Source: Nitrospirota bacterium
GTDB lineage: Bacteria > Nitrospirota > Nitrospiria > Nitrospirales > Nitrospiraceae
NCBI GenBank assembly: GCA_018971525.1
Contig: JAGXAR010000006.1
Span: 1 to 64,000, forward strand
DNA: 64,000 bases
Direction of reading: 5' to 3'
Below are positions 44,480 through 53,462 of the stretch, in pieces. The notes under the pieces were generated by a model. The model had not been told where the DNA came from. It searched no databases and worked only from the letters and a program-made list of their open reading frames with translations. Position 1 is the stretch's first letter. The number at the start of each line of letters is the position of its first letter. The translations under genes were made by a program, and so were the position numbers.

Positions 44480-45253
44480 TCAGAGCATACCCTCGATTGG
44501 ACTGCTGGCCGTGGCATACAGTTTTCGCGGGATTCGGCCGGCTTTATACGCAATCCGACCGGCAAACACGGCGTATTTCATCGCCTCGGCCATGGAAATG
44601 GGATCTTGAGCCCCGGCAATGGCCGTGTTCATCAGTACGGCGTCCGCCCCTAATTCCATCGCAAGGGCGGCATCAGACGCGGTCCCGACGCCGGCATCAA
44701 CAATGATCGGCACCTTGATCATTTCCATAATGATTTTTAAGTTATATGGATTGCGGATACCGAGTCCCGACCCAATCGGCGCCGCCAGTGGCATGACGGC
44801 GGGGCACCCGATGTCGACGAGCTTCTGCGCCACGATGGGATCGTCATTCGTATAGGGAAGCACGATAAAACCTTCCTTGATCAAGATCTTTGCCGCCTCG
44901 ATCAATCCAGCCGTATCGGGGAAGAGGGTCCTCTCGTCGCCGAGCACTTCCAGCTTGATCAAATCGGACACGCCGGCGGCCCTGGCCAAGCGGGCGTAGC
45001 GCACGGCATCTTCCACGTTGTAACAGCCGGCGGTGTTGGGAAGAATAGTGTACTTCTTCGGGTCGAGATAATCGAGGAAGTTCTCTTTGGAGCGATCGGT
45101 AATATTGACGCGCCGCACCGCCACCGTCACCACATCGGCCCCCGACGCCTCAATGGCTTTCTTGGTTTCGGCAAAGTCCTTATACTTCCCAGTCCCAACC
45201 CACAGCCGAGACGTAAACTCACGACCGGCAATGATCAACGGATCATTCTGCAT
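44480..45253 (-). CDS. thiG: Thiazole synthase
   Basis: About 257 residues from the ATG at 45253, which overlaps the thiS end; the frame is open to 45295 but inside thiS. The ThiG blocks are [58 protein letters not shown] with the Schiff-base lysine, and [20 protein letters not shown]. It makes the thiazole phosphate from DXP and the sulfur carried by ThiS. Confidence 0.93.
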   Translation of the reverse strand: MQNDPLIIAGREFTSRLWVGTGKYKDFAETKKAIEASGADVVTVAVRRVNITDRSKENFLDYLDPKKYTILPNTAGCYNVEDAVRYARLARAAGVSDLIKLEVLGDERTLFPDTAGLIEAAKILIKEGFIVLPYTNDDPIVAQKLVDIGCPAVMPLAAPIGSGLGIRNPYNLKIIMEMIKVPIIVDAGVGTASDAALAMELGADAVLMNTAIAGAQDPISMAEAMKYAVFAGRIAYKAGRIPRKLYATASSPIEGML

Positions 45254-45506
45254 GGACGAAACCCCTCCCTCCACCCTGAGCATCCAATGGCGCACCGCCC
45301 CCGATGAAGCTCAAGATCTCCACTCGATCCCCTTGCTTCAGACTTCTACGATCGAAGTCCTTACGATCCAGGATTTCCAAATTCAGCTCCACCGCCACGC
45401 GCTCGGTCTTGATGGCGAGTTCACGCAGCAAGTCCCCAACGGTGGCATCAGCCCTACAGCCCCGCTGTTCCCCGTTCACTTGAATCTGAATCGCCTCCGC
45501 CATCAT
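45243..45506 (-). CDS. thiS: Sulfur carrier protein ThiS with C-terminal extension
   Basis: An 87-residue beta-grasp protein ([47 protein letters not shown]). In this family the protein ends at the Gly-Gly that is adenylated and thiocarboxylated. Here the GGG at 69-71 is followed by 16 more residues (APLDAQ... to HAE), with another GGG at 78-80. Activation would need removal of this tail. It is translationally coupled with thiG (10-base overlap) and appears leaderless. Confidence 0.85.
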   Translation of the reverse strand: MMAEAIQIQVNGEQRGCRADATVGDLLRELAIKTERVAVELNLEILDRKDFDRRSLKQGDRVEILSFIGGGAPLDAQGGGRGFVHAE

Positions 45507-45511
45507 CCATC

Positions 45512-45541
45512 ATCCTAGGGGACCAGAAATCTGGTTGTCAA
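45512..45541 (-). promoter_or_regulatory. thiS promoter with palindrome in the spacer
   Basis: Minus-strand TTGACA (45536-45541), 18-base spacer and TAGGAT (45512-45517). The spacer contains the perfect palindrome ACCAGA-TT-TCTGGT (45522-45535), well placed for a repressor. The start codons at 45506 and 45503 lie where RNA would begin; there is no THI riboswitch. Confidence 0.6.
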
Positions 45542-45614
45542 CAAACCCTGCCTTGCCTCTCCCCTTGCCTCCACATCCCGGACCACGTCAGAATAGCGTC
45601 ATCACGACCCATCT

Positions 45615-46115
45615 ATGATGTCTACCCCTCAACACAACCAGCAAGTCGCAACCATCTTTCGATCAATCGGCGAGCGCTTAGCTGCCCAGCGGGCGAACCC
45701 CTATCGGGTCAGAGCCTACCGGAAGGCAGCAGATGCCATCGAAGCTTTGGAGGAAGACATTGCAGTCGTCGCCTCACGGCAGGCACTAGAAGACATTGAT
45801 GGAATCGGCCGGGACTTGTCGGACAAGATTGAAGAGTTTCTCAGAACTGGGACGATCCAGGCCTATGAAGCCTTACGGACACCGCTTCCAGACTCCGTGA
45901 AAACCTGGGCAGAGCTCCCAGGGTTGTCCGAATCACTTGTAGCGTACCTCTACACCCGCCTCTGCATTACCACATTGACCGATCTGGAGCAGCTGGTGCG
46001 ATCCCACCTGCTGCGCACGGTACCCGGGTTCTCAGGATCGGAAGAGCGCCTGCTGGAGGCCATCACCGCCTTACAACAGCAGTCCGCCATTAAGAAGCGC
46101 GAGGAAGCTCCTTGA
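45615..46115 (+). CDS. Helix-hairpin-helix protein, polymerase-beta/PolX N-domain only
   Basis: A 166-residue protein that resembles the N-terminal 8-kDa/HhH part of PolX: RLAAQRANPYRVRAYRKAADAIEAL, then ALEDIDGIGRDLSDKIEEFL (HhH), then ELPGLSESLVAYLYTRL. The polymerase palm and PHP domains are absent. It may bind DNA ends. Divergent from thiS; its last 26 bases overlap the 3' end of ctpA on the other strand. Confidence 0.8.
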   Translation: MMSTPQHNQQVATIFRSIGERLAAQRANPYRVRAYRKAADAIEALEEDIAVVASRQALEDIDGIGRDLSDKIEEFLRTGTIQAYEALRTPLPDSVKTWAELPGLSESLVAYLYTRLCITTLTDLEQLVRSHLLRTVPGFSGSEERLLEAITALQQQSAIKKREEAP

Positions 46116-47460
46116 AGATCTTCCAAGTCTTCAGCATCTCAACCGCCTTTTGAAGTTGAACATCCTGCTCAAGCGAGGGATCACCCGAGGCATCAACGGG
46201 AGGAAGCTGAGGCATGGTGCCGCTCTTCGGAGTGCCCTCTTCCTGTCCTTTGCCATTCAGAGCCGGCTGATCTTTCCCCGGCACGACCGCAGGCTTTGCC
46301 TGCTTTGACTCCCCTTCCTTTTCACCGGGCTTTGTCTCGCCTGCCTTGGCGACAGTGGTCGGCGGTTGGGGCTTCACGACGATATCAGGTGTAATGCCGG
46401 TTGATTGGATCGAACGCCCTTTCGGCGTGTAATACTTCGCCGTCGTGAGACGGAGCCCGGACCCATCCCCGAGCGGGAGGATCGTTTGCACGGATCCCTT
46501 GCCGAACGAGGTCGTGCCGACAATCACCGCCCGCCCGTAATCTTGCAATGCACCGGCCACGATCTCAGACGCACTCGCCGATCCTTCATTGACAAGTACG
46601 ATCATGGGCGAATCGTCCATCTGGTCTTTCCCCTTGGCGATCCACTCGTCCTTCTTGCTTTCGCGTCCTTTCGTATAGACCACCAACTTGCCGCCGGGGA
46701 GAAACTGCTCGGACACCTCAACAGCCGCGGTCAGTAGTCCGCCGGGATTGTTGCGGAGATCGAGGATCGTCGATTGGAGCTTCTGTTCTTTGAACTGTTT
46801 GAGCACCTTGCTCAAATCCCGCCCCGTCGATTCTTGAAATTGCGTCAGCCGAACGTAGCCGATATTGTCCAACACCTTCGACTTCACGCTCTCGATCTTA
46901 ATGGTATCGCGGACCAGCGTAAATTGGAGCGGGTCGGGAGTCCCATCCCGCTGAATCGTCAAGTTGACCTTCGACCCCTTGGGGCCACGCATCTTCTGAA
47001 CCGCATCCATCAACGTAAGGTCTTTGGTCGTCTCGTCGTTCACCTTGGTAATGAAATCACCTGACTTGATCCCGGCTCGGTAGGCCGGCGTACCCTCGAT
47101 CGGCGCAATCACCGCCAGACGGTTCTCCTTCACGCCGATCTGGATACCGACGCCCCCGAACTCGCCCTTCGTTTCAACCTGCATTTCCTTATACATATCC
47201 GGCGTCATGTAGGCCGAATGGGGATCGAGTGTAGAGAGCATCCCACGGATGGCCCCCTGGACGAGATCCTTCACCTTTGTTTCTTCGACATAACTCTTCT
47301 GGACTTGGGTCAAGACCTCGGAGAACGTCTTCAACTCTTCGTAGGTTTCGGTGGCATGCCCAGTGTGCTCCCAACCCTTTCCGAGCATCACGCCCAGGAC
47401 CAACGCCACCACCACTGTCGGGCCTATCATCCAAAATCGTCGTCGGGGATACTGTTCCAT
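46090..47460 (-). CDS. ctpA: Carboxyl-terminal processing protease (S41)
   Basis: A 456-residue periplasmic serine protease: N-terminal anchor (TVVVALVLGVMLG), PDZ domain (about 95-175; EFGGVGIQIG, GIKSGDFI), and the S41 catalytic block VLVNEGSASASEIVAGALQD with the Ser in 294-298 and Lys321 in TSFGKGSVQ. The tail from about 380 is a low-complexity proline/lysine-rich segment. Acts in envelope protein turnover, downstream of EnvC/FtsEX. Confidence 0.91.
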   Translation of the reverse strand: MEQYPRRRFWMIGPTVVVALVLGVMLGKGWEHTGHATETYEELKTFSEVLTQVQKSYVEETKVKDLVQGAIRGMLSTLDPHSAYMTPDMYKEMQVETKGEFGGVGIQIGVKENRLAVIAPIEGTPAYRAGIKSGDFITKVNDETTKDLTLMDAVQKMRGPKGSKVNLTIQRDGTPDPLQFTLVRDTIKIESVKSKVLDNIGYVRLTQFQESTGRDLSKVLKQFKEQKLQSTILDLRNNPGGLLTAAVEVSEQFLPGGKLVVYTKGRESKKDEWIAKGKDQMDDSPMIVLVNEGSASASEIVAGALQDYGRAVIVGTTSFGKGSVQTILPLGDGSGLRLTTAKYYTPKGRSIQSTGITPDIVVKPQPPTTVAKAGETKPGEKEGESKQAKPAVVPGKDQPALNGKGQEEGTPKSGTMPQLPPVDASGDPSLEQDVQLQKAVEMLKTWKIFKELPRAS

Positions 47461-47490
47461 AATAATAACGTCCTTTCCTCTTTCCGTCCC

Positions 47491-48678
47491 CTATCGCTTC
47501 GCTAACCATTGGAGGGGATCCAACGGCTCCGCCCCCTCGCGTAACTCAAAGTATAGAGTATTTTCACCCGTCATGCCCGTATCGCCCGTTTCGCCGATCG
47601 CTTGCCCGGCCCCTACCTGCGCCCCCACTGTCGCAAGAATCTTCGAGGCATGGGCATAGAGCGAAAAGAACCCATTCGCGTGATCTAGGATTATAACGAG
47701 TCCGTACCCTTTCAACCAGTCTGCATAGACGACGGCCCCCGGCATCACCGCGTGAATGGCGCTCCCCTCGACAGTCTTGATTTCGATGCCTCTACGCTGC
47801 ACATAGGTGTTGAAGGTCGGATGTTTCTGACGGCCGAAGAAGGAGATAATGCTCCCGTCAGCCGGCCACGGGAGTGCGCCCTTCACCCCACGAGGGGCGC
47901 CTCCCCCGGTTGGAGGTCGAACCGCTGTCGCGCGACGGCGCTGCTCCAACTCGCGCAACAGACTGTCGATACGCGACGCGGACCGTTCTAATTCTTGGAG
48001 GGCATGTTCGTAGGATTCTTTTTCATGAGTGATCCTGGTGAGATAGACTTTTTTTTCCTTCTTGACCGATTTCATCTCAGCGAGCTGCTTCTCGGTACTT
48101 TGCTTGTACGACAGCATCCTGACCCGGGCTTCTTCCCGCTGCCGCTCCGCCTGCTCCATACGGCTCATATCGACTCGGAACGTCTCCATGAGTGCATAAT
48201 CCCGCTCGGAGACGGCCGAGAGATACTGGAGCCGTCGTTGAAAATCTCCATACGAATCCGAAGCGAGCAACGTTTTCCAATATCCAAAACGGCCCTCCAT
48301 GTACTGGACCCGCAACCGAGCCAGAATGGCGTCCTGACGTTCTCGCACACTGGCGCGCAATCCGGCCAACTGCGCATTGATGACCTCGATCTCCTGGTCT
48401 TTCTTTCGCAACTTTCGACTAATCTCCTGATGCGCTTGTCGGTAGTGCAACACACGTTCGTCGAGCGTCTGAATCCCCTGCAAGAGGGACTCTCGCTTTT
48501 TCCCTGCTTCATCGGCTTGTTTGCGTTTTTCTTCGATCTGACCCTTGAGTTGCTCGAGGGCCTTGCGTTCTTTTTCAATCTTATCGATGATCGGATCGGC
48601 AACCGCAACCGTTGGCCAGGAAAGACCCAACAGCCCCCAGATCATGACTCCGGCCCTGAGCCCCGTCCAACGCTTCAT
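47491..48678 (-). CDS. envC: EnvC-like murein hydrolase activator
   Basis: A 395-residue protein: signal peptide (AGVMIWGLLGLSWPTVAVA), a long coiled coil (about 30-265), and a C-terminal LytM domain in which the zinc-binding residues are lost: GIEIKTVEG stands where HXXXD should be and NTLYFEL where HXH is expected, while SLYAHAS is kept. Such degenerate LytM proteins activate amidases. It overlaps ftsX by four bases, matching the FtsEX-EnvC pathway of septal splitting. Confidence 0.87.
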   Translation of the reverse strand: MKRWTGLRAGVMIWGLLGLSWPTVAVADPIIDKIEKERKALEQLKGQIEEKRKQADEAGKKRESLLQGIQTLDERVLHYRQAHQEISRKLRKKDQEIEVINAQLAGLRASVRERQDAILARLRVQYMEGRFGYWKTLLASDSYGDFQRRLQYLSAVSERDYALMETFRVDMSRMEQAERQREEARVRMLSYKQSTEKQLAEMKSVKKEKKVYLTRITHEKESYEHALQELERSASRIDSLLRELEQRRRATAVRPPTGGGAPRGVKGALPWPADGSIISFFGRQKHPTFNTYVQRRGIEIKTVEGSAIHAVMPGAVVYADWLKGYGLVIILDHANGFFSLYAHASKILATVGAQVGAGQAIGETGDTGMTGENTLYFELREGAEPLDPLQWLAKR

Positions 48679-49574
48679 GCCTTGGCCTCGCCGAAACGCC
48701 GTATAGATACGAAGCTGCCTGCAACCCCGAGCCCCATTCCCACCGCAATCAGGGCAAGACAGACTGACGGAGGGAAGAATGCCATGAGGTTGTCGAGCCC
48801 GGCAAATCGTCCGGTCGTTCGCATTTGCTGCCGGAACAATTCGTACATGAACTTGAGCATGACCAGCGAGAGTGCGCTGCCCAAGGCACCAAGCACGGCT
48901 CCCTCCAACAGATAGGGAATGCGAATAAAGCCGGTCGTGGCCCCGATGAGGCGCAAAATGGCAATCTCATCCCGTCGGGCAAATAGTGTGAGGCGAATGG
49001 TATTGGCGATTATGGTCGCGGCAGCCGCAGAGAGAATGACGCCGATGCCGATGGCGACCAACTCAATCGATCGAATCACCGTCGCGAGGGCGTCGATCCA
49101 GTCTTGATTATAATCAACCTTGGAAACGCCGACGACCTGCCGGACCCGGTCCGCCCATCGCTTGACCGCGTCCGGCGAACGGAACGACGGGCTGAGGGCC
49201 ACCACGAAGGAGGCCGGTAAGGGATTCTGGCCCAGCCCCTCAAGCAAGTGAGACTCCGAAGGAAATTGCGCCTTGAACTCTCCCAGCGCCTGTTCTTTCG
49301 AGATAAACAGCAGTGATGCGACGGCACGATCGCCCCGCAGCTGCTGCTCCACCTCAGCGACCGAATCGGAGGCGAGCCGATCATCAAGATACACCATGAT
49401 CCTAATATCGTCCTGGAGCCATCCGGCCGCAGCCCGCAAATTGACATAGAGCAGCAAGAAGATACCGACACAGGCCAATGTAAAGGCCGTGGTCAAAATG
49501 GCGACCATCGTCGTCGTCCGGTTGGTCCGCATATTAACCCAGGATTCTCTGAGGAGATACGAGAGCGTCCTCAC
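48675..49574 (-). CDS. ftsX: Cell-division ABC transporter permease FtsX
   Basis: A 299-residue membrane protein: one N-terminal transmembrane helix (TTAFTLACVGIFLLLYV), a periplasmic loop (about 45-165; DIRIMVYLDDRLASD), then three helices (ELVAIGIGVILSAAAATIIAN and others). It couples FtsE ATP hydrolysis to EnvC. It overlaps both ftsE and envC genes by four bases. Confidence 0.9.
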   Translation of the reverse strand: MRTLSYLLRESWVNMRTNRTTTMVAILTTAFTLACVGIFLLLYVNLRAAAGWLQDDIRIMVYLDDRLASDSVAEVEQQLRGDRAVASLLFISKEQALGEFKAQFPSESHLLEGLGQNPLPASFVVALSPSFRSPDAVKRWADRVRQVVGVSKVDYNQDWIDALATVIRSIELVAIGIGVILSAAAATIIANTIRLTLFARRDEIAILRLIGATTGFIRIPYLLEGAVLGALGSALSLVMLKFMYELFRQQMRTTGRFAGLDNLMAFFPPSVCLALIAVGMGLGVAGSFVSIRRFGEAKA

Positions 49575-50239
49575 ACCATCACCCGCTCTTCCGGGAGCAA
49601 CCGGCCCTGTGACAATGTGAGCACCCTCCGATTCACCTGAGCCTTGACAAGAGGATCATGCGTCGCCACCACGACGGTTGTCCCGCGCGCATTGATGAGT
49701 TTAAACAATTCGATGATCTCGGCCGTCAGGGCGGGGTCTAAATTGCCGGTCGGCTCATCCGCCAACAAGACGACCGGGCCATTCACAATCGCGCGCGCGA
49801 TGCAGACCCGCTGCTGCTCTCCCGTCGAGAGGCCCGCAGGAAGCTGATCTCGCTTGTGCTCGATACCGACCGCCCGTAACGCCTCCGTGACTTTCCGGCG
49901 AATGTCGGCAGAAGAAATTCCTTGCACCAGCAAGGGCAGCGCCACATTGTCGAAGACGGACTTCTTCGGCAATAGCCGAAAGTCTTGAAACACCGTTCCC
50001 ACCTTGCGGCGCAAATATGGAATGTCAGACGGCTTGAGCGTCGTCACGTTTTTCTGGTGGACGAAGATCTGTCCCTCATCAGGCCGTTCGGCCCCGATGA
50101 GCATCCGCAAGAGCGTCGACTTGCCCGCTCCACTGGGCCCCATGAGGAGGACAAATTCTCCCTTGCCGATCTCGAGGGTGACGTCTGAGAGCGCCGGCTT
50201 CCGATCATACTGTTTCGAAACGTGGATTAATTGAATCAT
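49571..50239 (-). CDS. ftsE: Cell-division ATP-binding protein FtsE
   Basis: About 222 residues from the ATG at 50239 (MIQLIHVSKQYDRKPALSDV); the open frame upstream enters yraN. ABC ATPase: Walker A GPSGAGKST, signature LSTGEQQRV, Walker B VVLLADEPTGNLD. With FtsX it forms the complex that controls septal peptidoglycan hydrolysis through EnvC, encoded next. Confidence 0.93.
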   Translation of the reverse strand: MIQLIHVSKQYDRKPALSDVTLEIGKGEFVLLMGPSGAGKSTLLRMLIGAERPDEGQIFVHQKNVTTLKPSDIPYLRRKVGTVFQDFRLLPKKSVFDNVALPLLVQGISSADIRRKVTEALRAVGIEHKRDQLPAGLSTGEQQRVCIARAIVNGPVVLLADEPTGNLDPALTAEIIELFKLINARGTTVVVATHDPLVKAQVNRRVLTLSQGRLLPEERVMV

Positions 50240-50246
50240 CGTCGCC

Positions 50247-50639
50247 CTACCAGCGGAGATCGTCTCCCGACACTTCAAATGCGTTCTGAATATGCTCGAT
50301 CTGCGGAGCGACGGCGTCCGCGCCTTGCAGCAAAACGACATCGAATCGGCATAGTCGATCCTTGACGTGATGGCGGGCCAAATACTGGGCCGCTAACTGG
50401 ATCAACTTCTCCTGTTTCCGTTGATGGACGGCATGGATGGCTCCTCCGAACGCGTCGGTCCGACGCGCCTTCACCTCAACAAAAACCAGCACCTGACCAT
50501 CTTCAGCCACTAAGTCCAGCTCCCCCACCGACGAGCGCAGGTTGCGTGCCACGATCCGATAGCCCTTGTGCCGCAGATACTGCTCTGCCGCCGATTCCCC
50601 TTCTTGCCCAAAAAGCCTCCGAGGGTCAAGGATGGTCAT
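50247..50639 (-). CDS. yraN: UPF0102 (YraN) putative nuclease-fold protein
   Basis: A 130-residue YraN protein with a PD-(D/E)XK nuclease-like core: GEDLxxE-type motif SVGELDLVAEDG and VFVEVKARR. No activity is firmly known. It overlaps rnhB by four bases, as is common for yraN next to rnhB in bacteria. Confidence 0.85.
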   Translation of the reverse strand: MTILDPRRLFGQEGESAAEQYLRHKGYRIVARNLRSSVGELDLVAEDGQVLVFVEVKARRTDAFGGAIHAVHQRKQEKLIQLAAQYLARHHVKDRLCRFDVVLLQGADAVAPQIEHIQNAFEVSGDDLRW

Positions 50640-51331
50640 TGAATCGTCCGTAAAGATTCATCCAGACCGGTCCGCGAGAGGGGGCACCTAATCCCATGGC
50701 CGCTCAAGAGCTGTGCGACTGGAGCGAATGTGCGCCGATGAATCGCGCAGGGACCATGTTGGGCGAGCCGTTGCAAATGCTCTTCCGTCCCATACCCTTT
50801 ATGGGAGAGGAAATTATACTCAGGGTAGGCCCGGTGATACGCCACCATCATACGATCGCGCGTGACTTTGGCCACGATCGACGCGGCGGCAATCGAGATC
50901 GATAACGTATCACCTTTAATGATAGATCGTGAAGGAATGGCGAGATTCGACAAGGTCACGGCATCGATCAAGAGGCAGTCCGCCGGAAGAGTCATGGATG
51001 CAAGCGCGCGACGCATGGCCAGGCGAGTCGCTTCTAAAATATTGAGGCGGTCGATCTCCTGCTCCGTGGCGACCCCCACACCAATGCCACGAGCCCGCTC
51101 GACAATGACCTTATGGAGTCGCGCGCGCTCGGACTCGGAGACTTGTTTGGAATCGTTCACACAGACCAAGCGGCAACGAGTGGGCAGGACCACCGCCGCC
51201 GCGACGACAGGGCCCGCCAGAGGGCCCCGCCCGGCTTCATCCAGACCGGCGATACAGCGATAGCCGCGCCGCCTGGCTTCCAATTCAAATTCGTCGGTAG
51301 GTCCCACGATGTGGCCCCGCGATGCGACCAT
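50636..51331 (-). CDS. rnhB: Ribonuclease HII
   Basis: A 231-residue RNase HII: YRCIAGLDEAGRGPLAGPV with the first Asp-Glu pair, then CLLIDAVTLSNLA and SIAAASIVAKVTRDRMM. It removes ribonucleotides from DNA. Shows the usual adjacency to yraN and rplS. Confidence 0.92.
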   Translation of the reverse strand: MVASRGHIVGPTDEFELEARRRGYRCIAGLDEAGRGPLAGPVVAAAVVLPTRCRLVCVNDSKQVSESERARLHKVIVERARGIGVGVATEQEIDRLNILEATRLAMRRALASMTLPADCLLIDAVTLSNLAIPSRSIIKGDTLSISIAAASIVAKVTRDRMMVAYHRAYPEYNFLSHKGYGTEEHLQRLAQHGPCAIHRRTFAPVAQLLSGHGIRCPLSRTGLDESLRTIQ

Positions 51332-51377
51332 TGAAAGGGCACCCGACCGCCGTGGTCGACGGGACCTGGGAATGAGG

Positions 51378-51800
51378 CTAGGCCTTCGAAGCCGGGGCGG
51401 CTTCGACCGGCTCTTCGGCCTTACGGGTGACCCCGGACTGCCCCTTCACACTCGCGACGAACTCGCGATCTTCAACCTTGGCAAACTTGCCCTTCTTCCC
51501 CCGGAGATAATACAGTTTGGCCCGACGCACCTTGCCCTGGCGCATGACCTCAACGCGCGTGACGATCGGCGAATGGAGCGGGAAAATCCGTTCCACACCG
51601 ACACCGTAGGAGACTTTGCGCACCGTGAAGGTCTCTGTGTTCAGCAACCCTTTCCGGGCGATCACCGCACCTTCGAACACCTGAATGCGCTCTTTTTCCC
51701 CTTCGACCACTTTCACGTGCACGCGGACGGTGTCTCCGATTTCAAAACTGGGCGCCGACTTCTTCGTGAAAGACTCTTGTATCCGTTCCAACCGATTCAT
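51378..51800 (-). CDS. rplS: 50S ribosomal protein L19
   Basis: About 140 residues from the ATG at 51800 ([14 protein letters not shown]); [27 protein letters not shown] and [14 protein letters not shown] are L19 landmarks. The C-terminus is about 20 residues longer than typical and rich in A, E and P. It belongs to the trmD-rplS unit of the ribosomal operon. Confidence 0.93.
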   Translation of the reverse strand: MNRLERIQESFTKKSAPSFEIGDTVRVHVKVVEGEKERIQVFEGAVIARKGLLNTETFTVRKVSYGVGVERIFPLHSPIVTRVEVMRQGKVRRAKLYYLRGKKGKFAKVEDREFVASVKGQSGVTRKAEEPVEAAPASKA

Positions 51801-51804
51801 GACA

Positions 51805-52587
51805 CTACCCCTCCTCCCCACATCGAACAGGCGTGCCCGGCACGCCTTCACGAGTAAGTTCGTCTAGCAATTGTTGATCTTCGAGACTCAAGACCCGATC
51901 TTGCAAAAGATCCGGCCGTCTCTGATAGGTACTTCGCAGGGCCTCTTTACGACGCCACAGACGAATGGCCTCGTGATGTCCTGAAAGCAACACCTCTGGC
52001 ACGGGCATCCCTCGAACCTCCGCCGGTCTCGTATAGTGCGGATATTCGAGCAACGCATCCGTGAACGACTCTTCCACGATCGACTCCGGATCTCCCAACA
52101 CGCCCGGAACCAACCGGGCTGCGGCGTCGATAAGCACCAGTGCCGGCAACTCGCCTCCTGTCAACACATAATCCCCGACTGAAATCTCTTCCGGGTGCAA
52201 GGCGAGCCGCACTCGCTCATCGACTCCCTCGTAGTGGCCGCAGAGAATGACGAGGCGACGTGAGTCAGCCGCCAGATTTTTCGCATAGGCCTGCGTGAAC
52301 GGACGACCCTGCGGGGACGGAAACAGCAACCGAATCTGTTCACCGGCCTGCACATAGTCGGCCTGAATCTGTTCCACCGCGCGCAAGATGGGCTCTGCCT
52401 TCATCACCATCCCGGCCCCGCCGCCATAGGGTACGTCATCCGCCACCTTGTGGCGATCGAGGGTATAATCGCGCAAGTTGCGCACGTGAACATGCAACAG
52501 ACCTTTTTCCTGTGCTCGTTTGAGAATACTCTGGCCAAGCACCGGCGCCACCATGTCGGGAAAGAGGGTCAGGATGTCACACCGCAT
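51805..52587 (-). CDS. trmD: tRNA (guanine37-N1)-methyltransferase
   Basis: About 260 residues from the ATG at 52587 ([12 protein letters not shown]), 11 bases inside rimM. The SPOUT knot is seen in [11 protein letters not shown] and [19 protein letters not shown], with [10 protein letters not shown] further on. It methylates G37 of tRNAs that read CNN codons to prevent +1 frameshifting. Extending to the frame start at 52611 is less like the family. Confidence 0.92.
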   Translation of the reverse strand: MRCDILTLFPDMVAPVLGQSILKRAQEKGLLHVHVRNLRDYTLDRHKVADDVPYGGGAGMVMKAEPILRAVEQIQADYVQAGEQIRLLFPSPQGRPFTQAYAKNLAADSRRLVILCGHYEGVDERVRLALHPEEISVGDYVLTGGELPALVLIDAAARLVPGVLGDPESIVEESFTDALLEYPHYTRPAEVRGMPVPEVLLSGHHEAIRLWRRKEALRSTYQRRPDLLQDRVLSLEDQQLLDELTREGVPGTPVRCGEEG

Positions 52588-53113
52588 GGCGATCCTCAAA
52601 CAAGTCGTCAATCCCGCGAACCTTCATCCGGTGACGTGCGAGATCCACCCAGGTCACAAAGCTCTTCGCGGCCGGAATGAGGACTTCCTCCGTCCCCTTG
52701 CGAACGACGAAGACGTGATTATCCGGTATCTCCAAAATCGTCTCCAGCACCCCGACCTCATCGCCCCGCTCATTCTCGACCGTCATTCCAATGAGGTCAC
52801 ATTCGAAATAGACGTCCGCAGGCAATGTCGCCGCTGGATGGCGTGGGACTTGGATCAACCCCCCGCGCAGCATCCCGGCTTCCTCCGGCGTCGTCACACC
52901 CGCAAGAGCCATGATGTAGGTCGAGCCGGCGCGCCGAACATGAGTCACGGTCCTCTCGACCATCTGTCCCGTCGGCGGCAAGACATGAATCTGCTTCAGG
53001 TGGTCCAACCGGCCAGGCACATCGCTCAACGATCGAACCTTGAACTCGCCCCGCACGCCGAAGTGGCGCTCGATCTTGCCGATTGTCACAAGATCTGCCT
53101 GAGCCGTTGTCAC
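52577..53113 (-). CDS. rimM: Ribosome maturation factor RimM
   Basis: A 178-residue protein with the RimM N-domain (VTIGKIERHFGVRGEFKV) and PRC-barrel C-domain (PADVYFECDLIGMTVENERG; PAAKSFVTWVDLARHRM). It helps mature the 30S head by binding S19. No khpA lies between rpsP and rimM. Confidence 0.9.
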   Translation of the reverse strand: MTTAQADLVTIGKIERHFGVRGEFKVRSLSDVPGRLDHLKQIHVLPPTGQMVERTVTHVRRAGSTYIMALAGVTTPEEAGMLRGGLIQVPRHPAATLPADVYFECDLIGMTVENERGDEVGVLETILEIPDNHVFVVRKGTEEVLIPAAKSFVTWVDLARHRMKVRGIDDLFEDRHAV

Positions 53114-53116
53114 GTA

Positions 53117-53413
53117 TTAGGCGCCCTTCTTCTTCGACGCTTTCTCCGCCGCCTTCTCCGCTTCAAACTGTTTCCACACGCCACACCGACGGAGCAGGGT
53201 CCTGACCGTGACAGTCGGCTGGGCTCCCTGGCGCAACCAGCTCAACACCCGCTCCTGCTTCAACTCCGGCACAGCCGGTTCCTTCAAGGGATCAAAAATC
53301 CCGAGAATTTCCAGGAATCGCCCGTCGCGCGGCTTCCGAGAATCCGCTGCCACGACGCGATAGAGTGGTCGCTTGTGTCGTCCCGTCCTTGTCAATCTCA
53401 AATGAACAGCCAC
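53117..53413 (-). CDS. rpsP: 30S ribosomal protein S16
   Basis: A 98-residue S16: MAVHLRLTRTGRHKRPLYRVV and PRDGRFLEILGIFDP, VLSWLRQGAQPT. An AGGAGG ribosome-binding site lies close upstream of the ATG. It follows ffh by about 49 bases and heads rimM-trmD-rplS. Confidence 0.95.
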   Translation of the reverse strand: MAVHLRLTRTGRHKRPLYRVVAADSRKPRDGRFLEILGIFDPLKEPAVPELKQERVLSWLRQGAQPTVTVRTLLRRCGVWKQFEAEKAAEKASKKKGA

Positions 53414-53462
53414 TAGATTCCTCCTTCTATACGAAACACCCGTTGATGATTGTTATCGACCC

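Noticed and set aside
45507-45614. THI-box riboswitch upstream of thiS
   Set aside because: Only 108 bases separate thiS from the divergent gene and the promoter lies within 36 bases of the start; no conserved THI core was seen.
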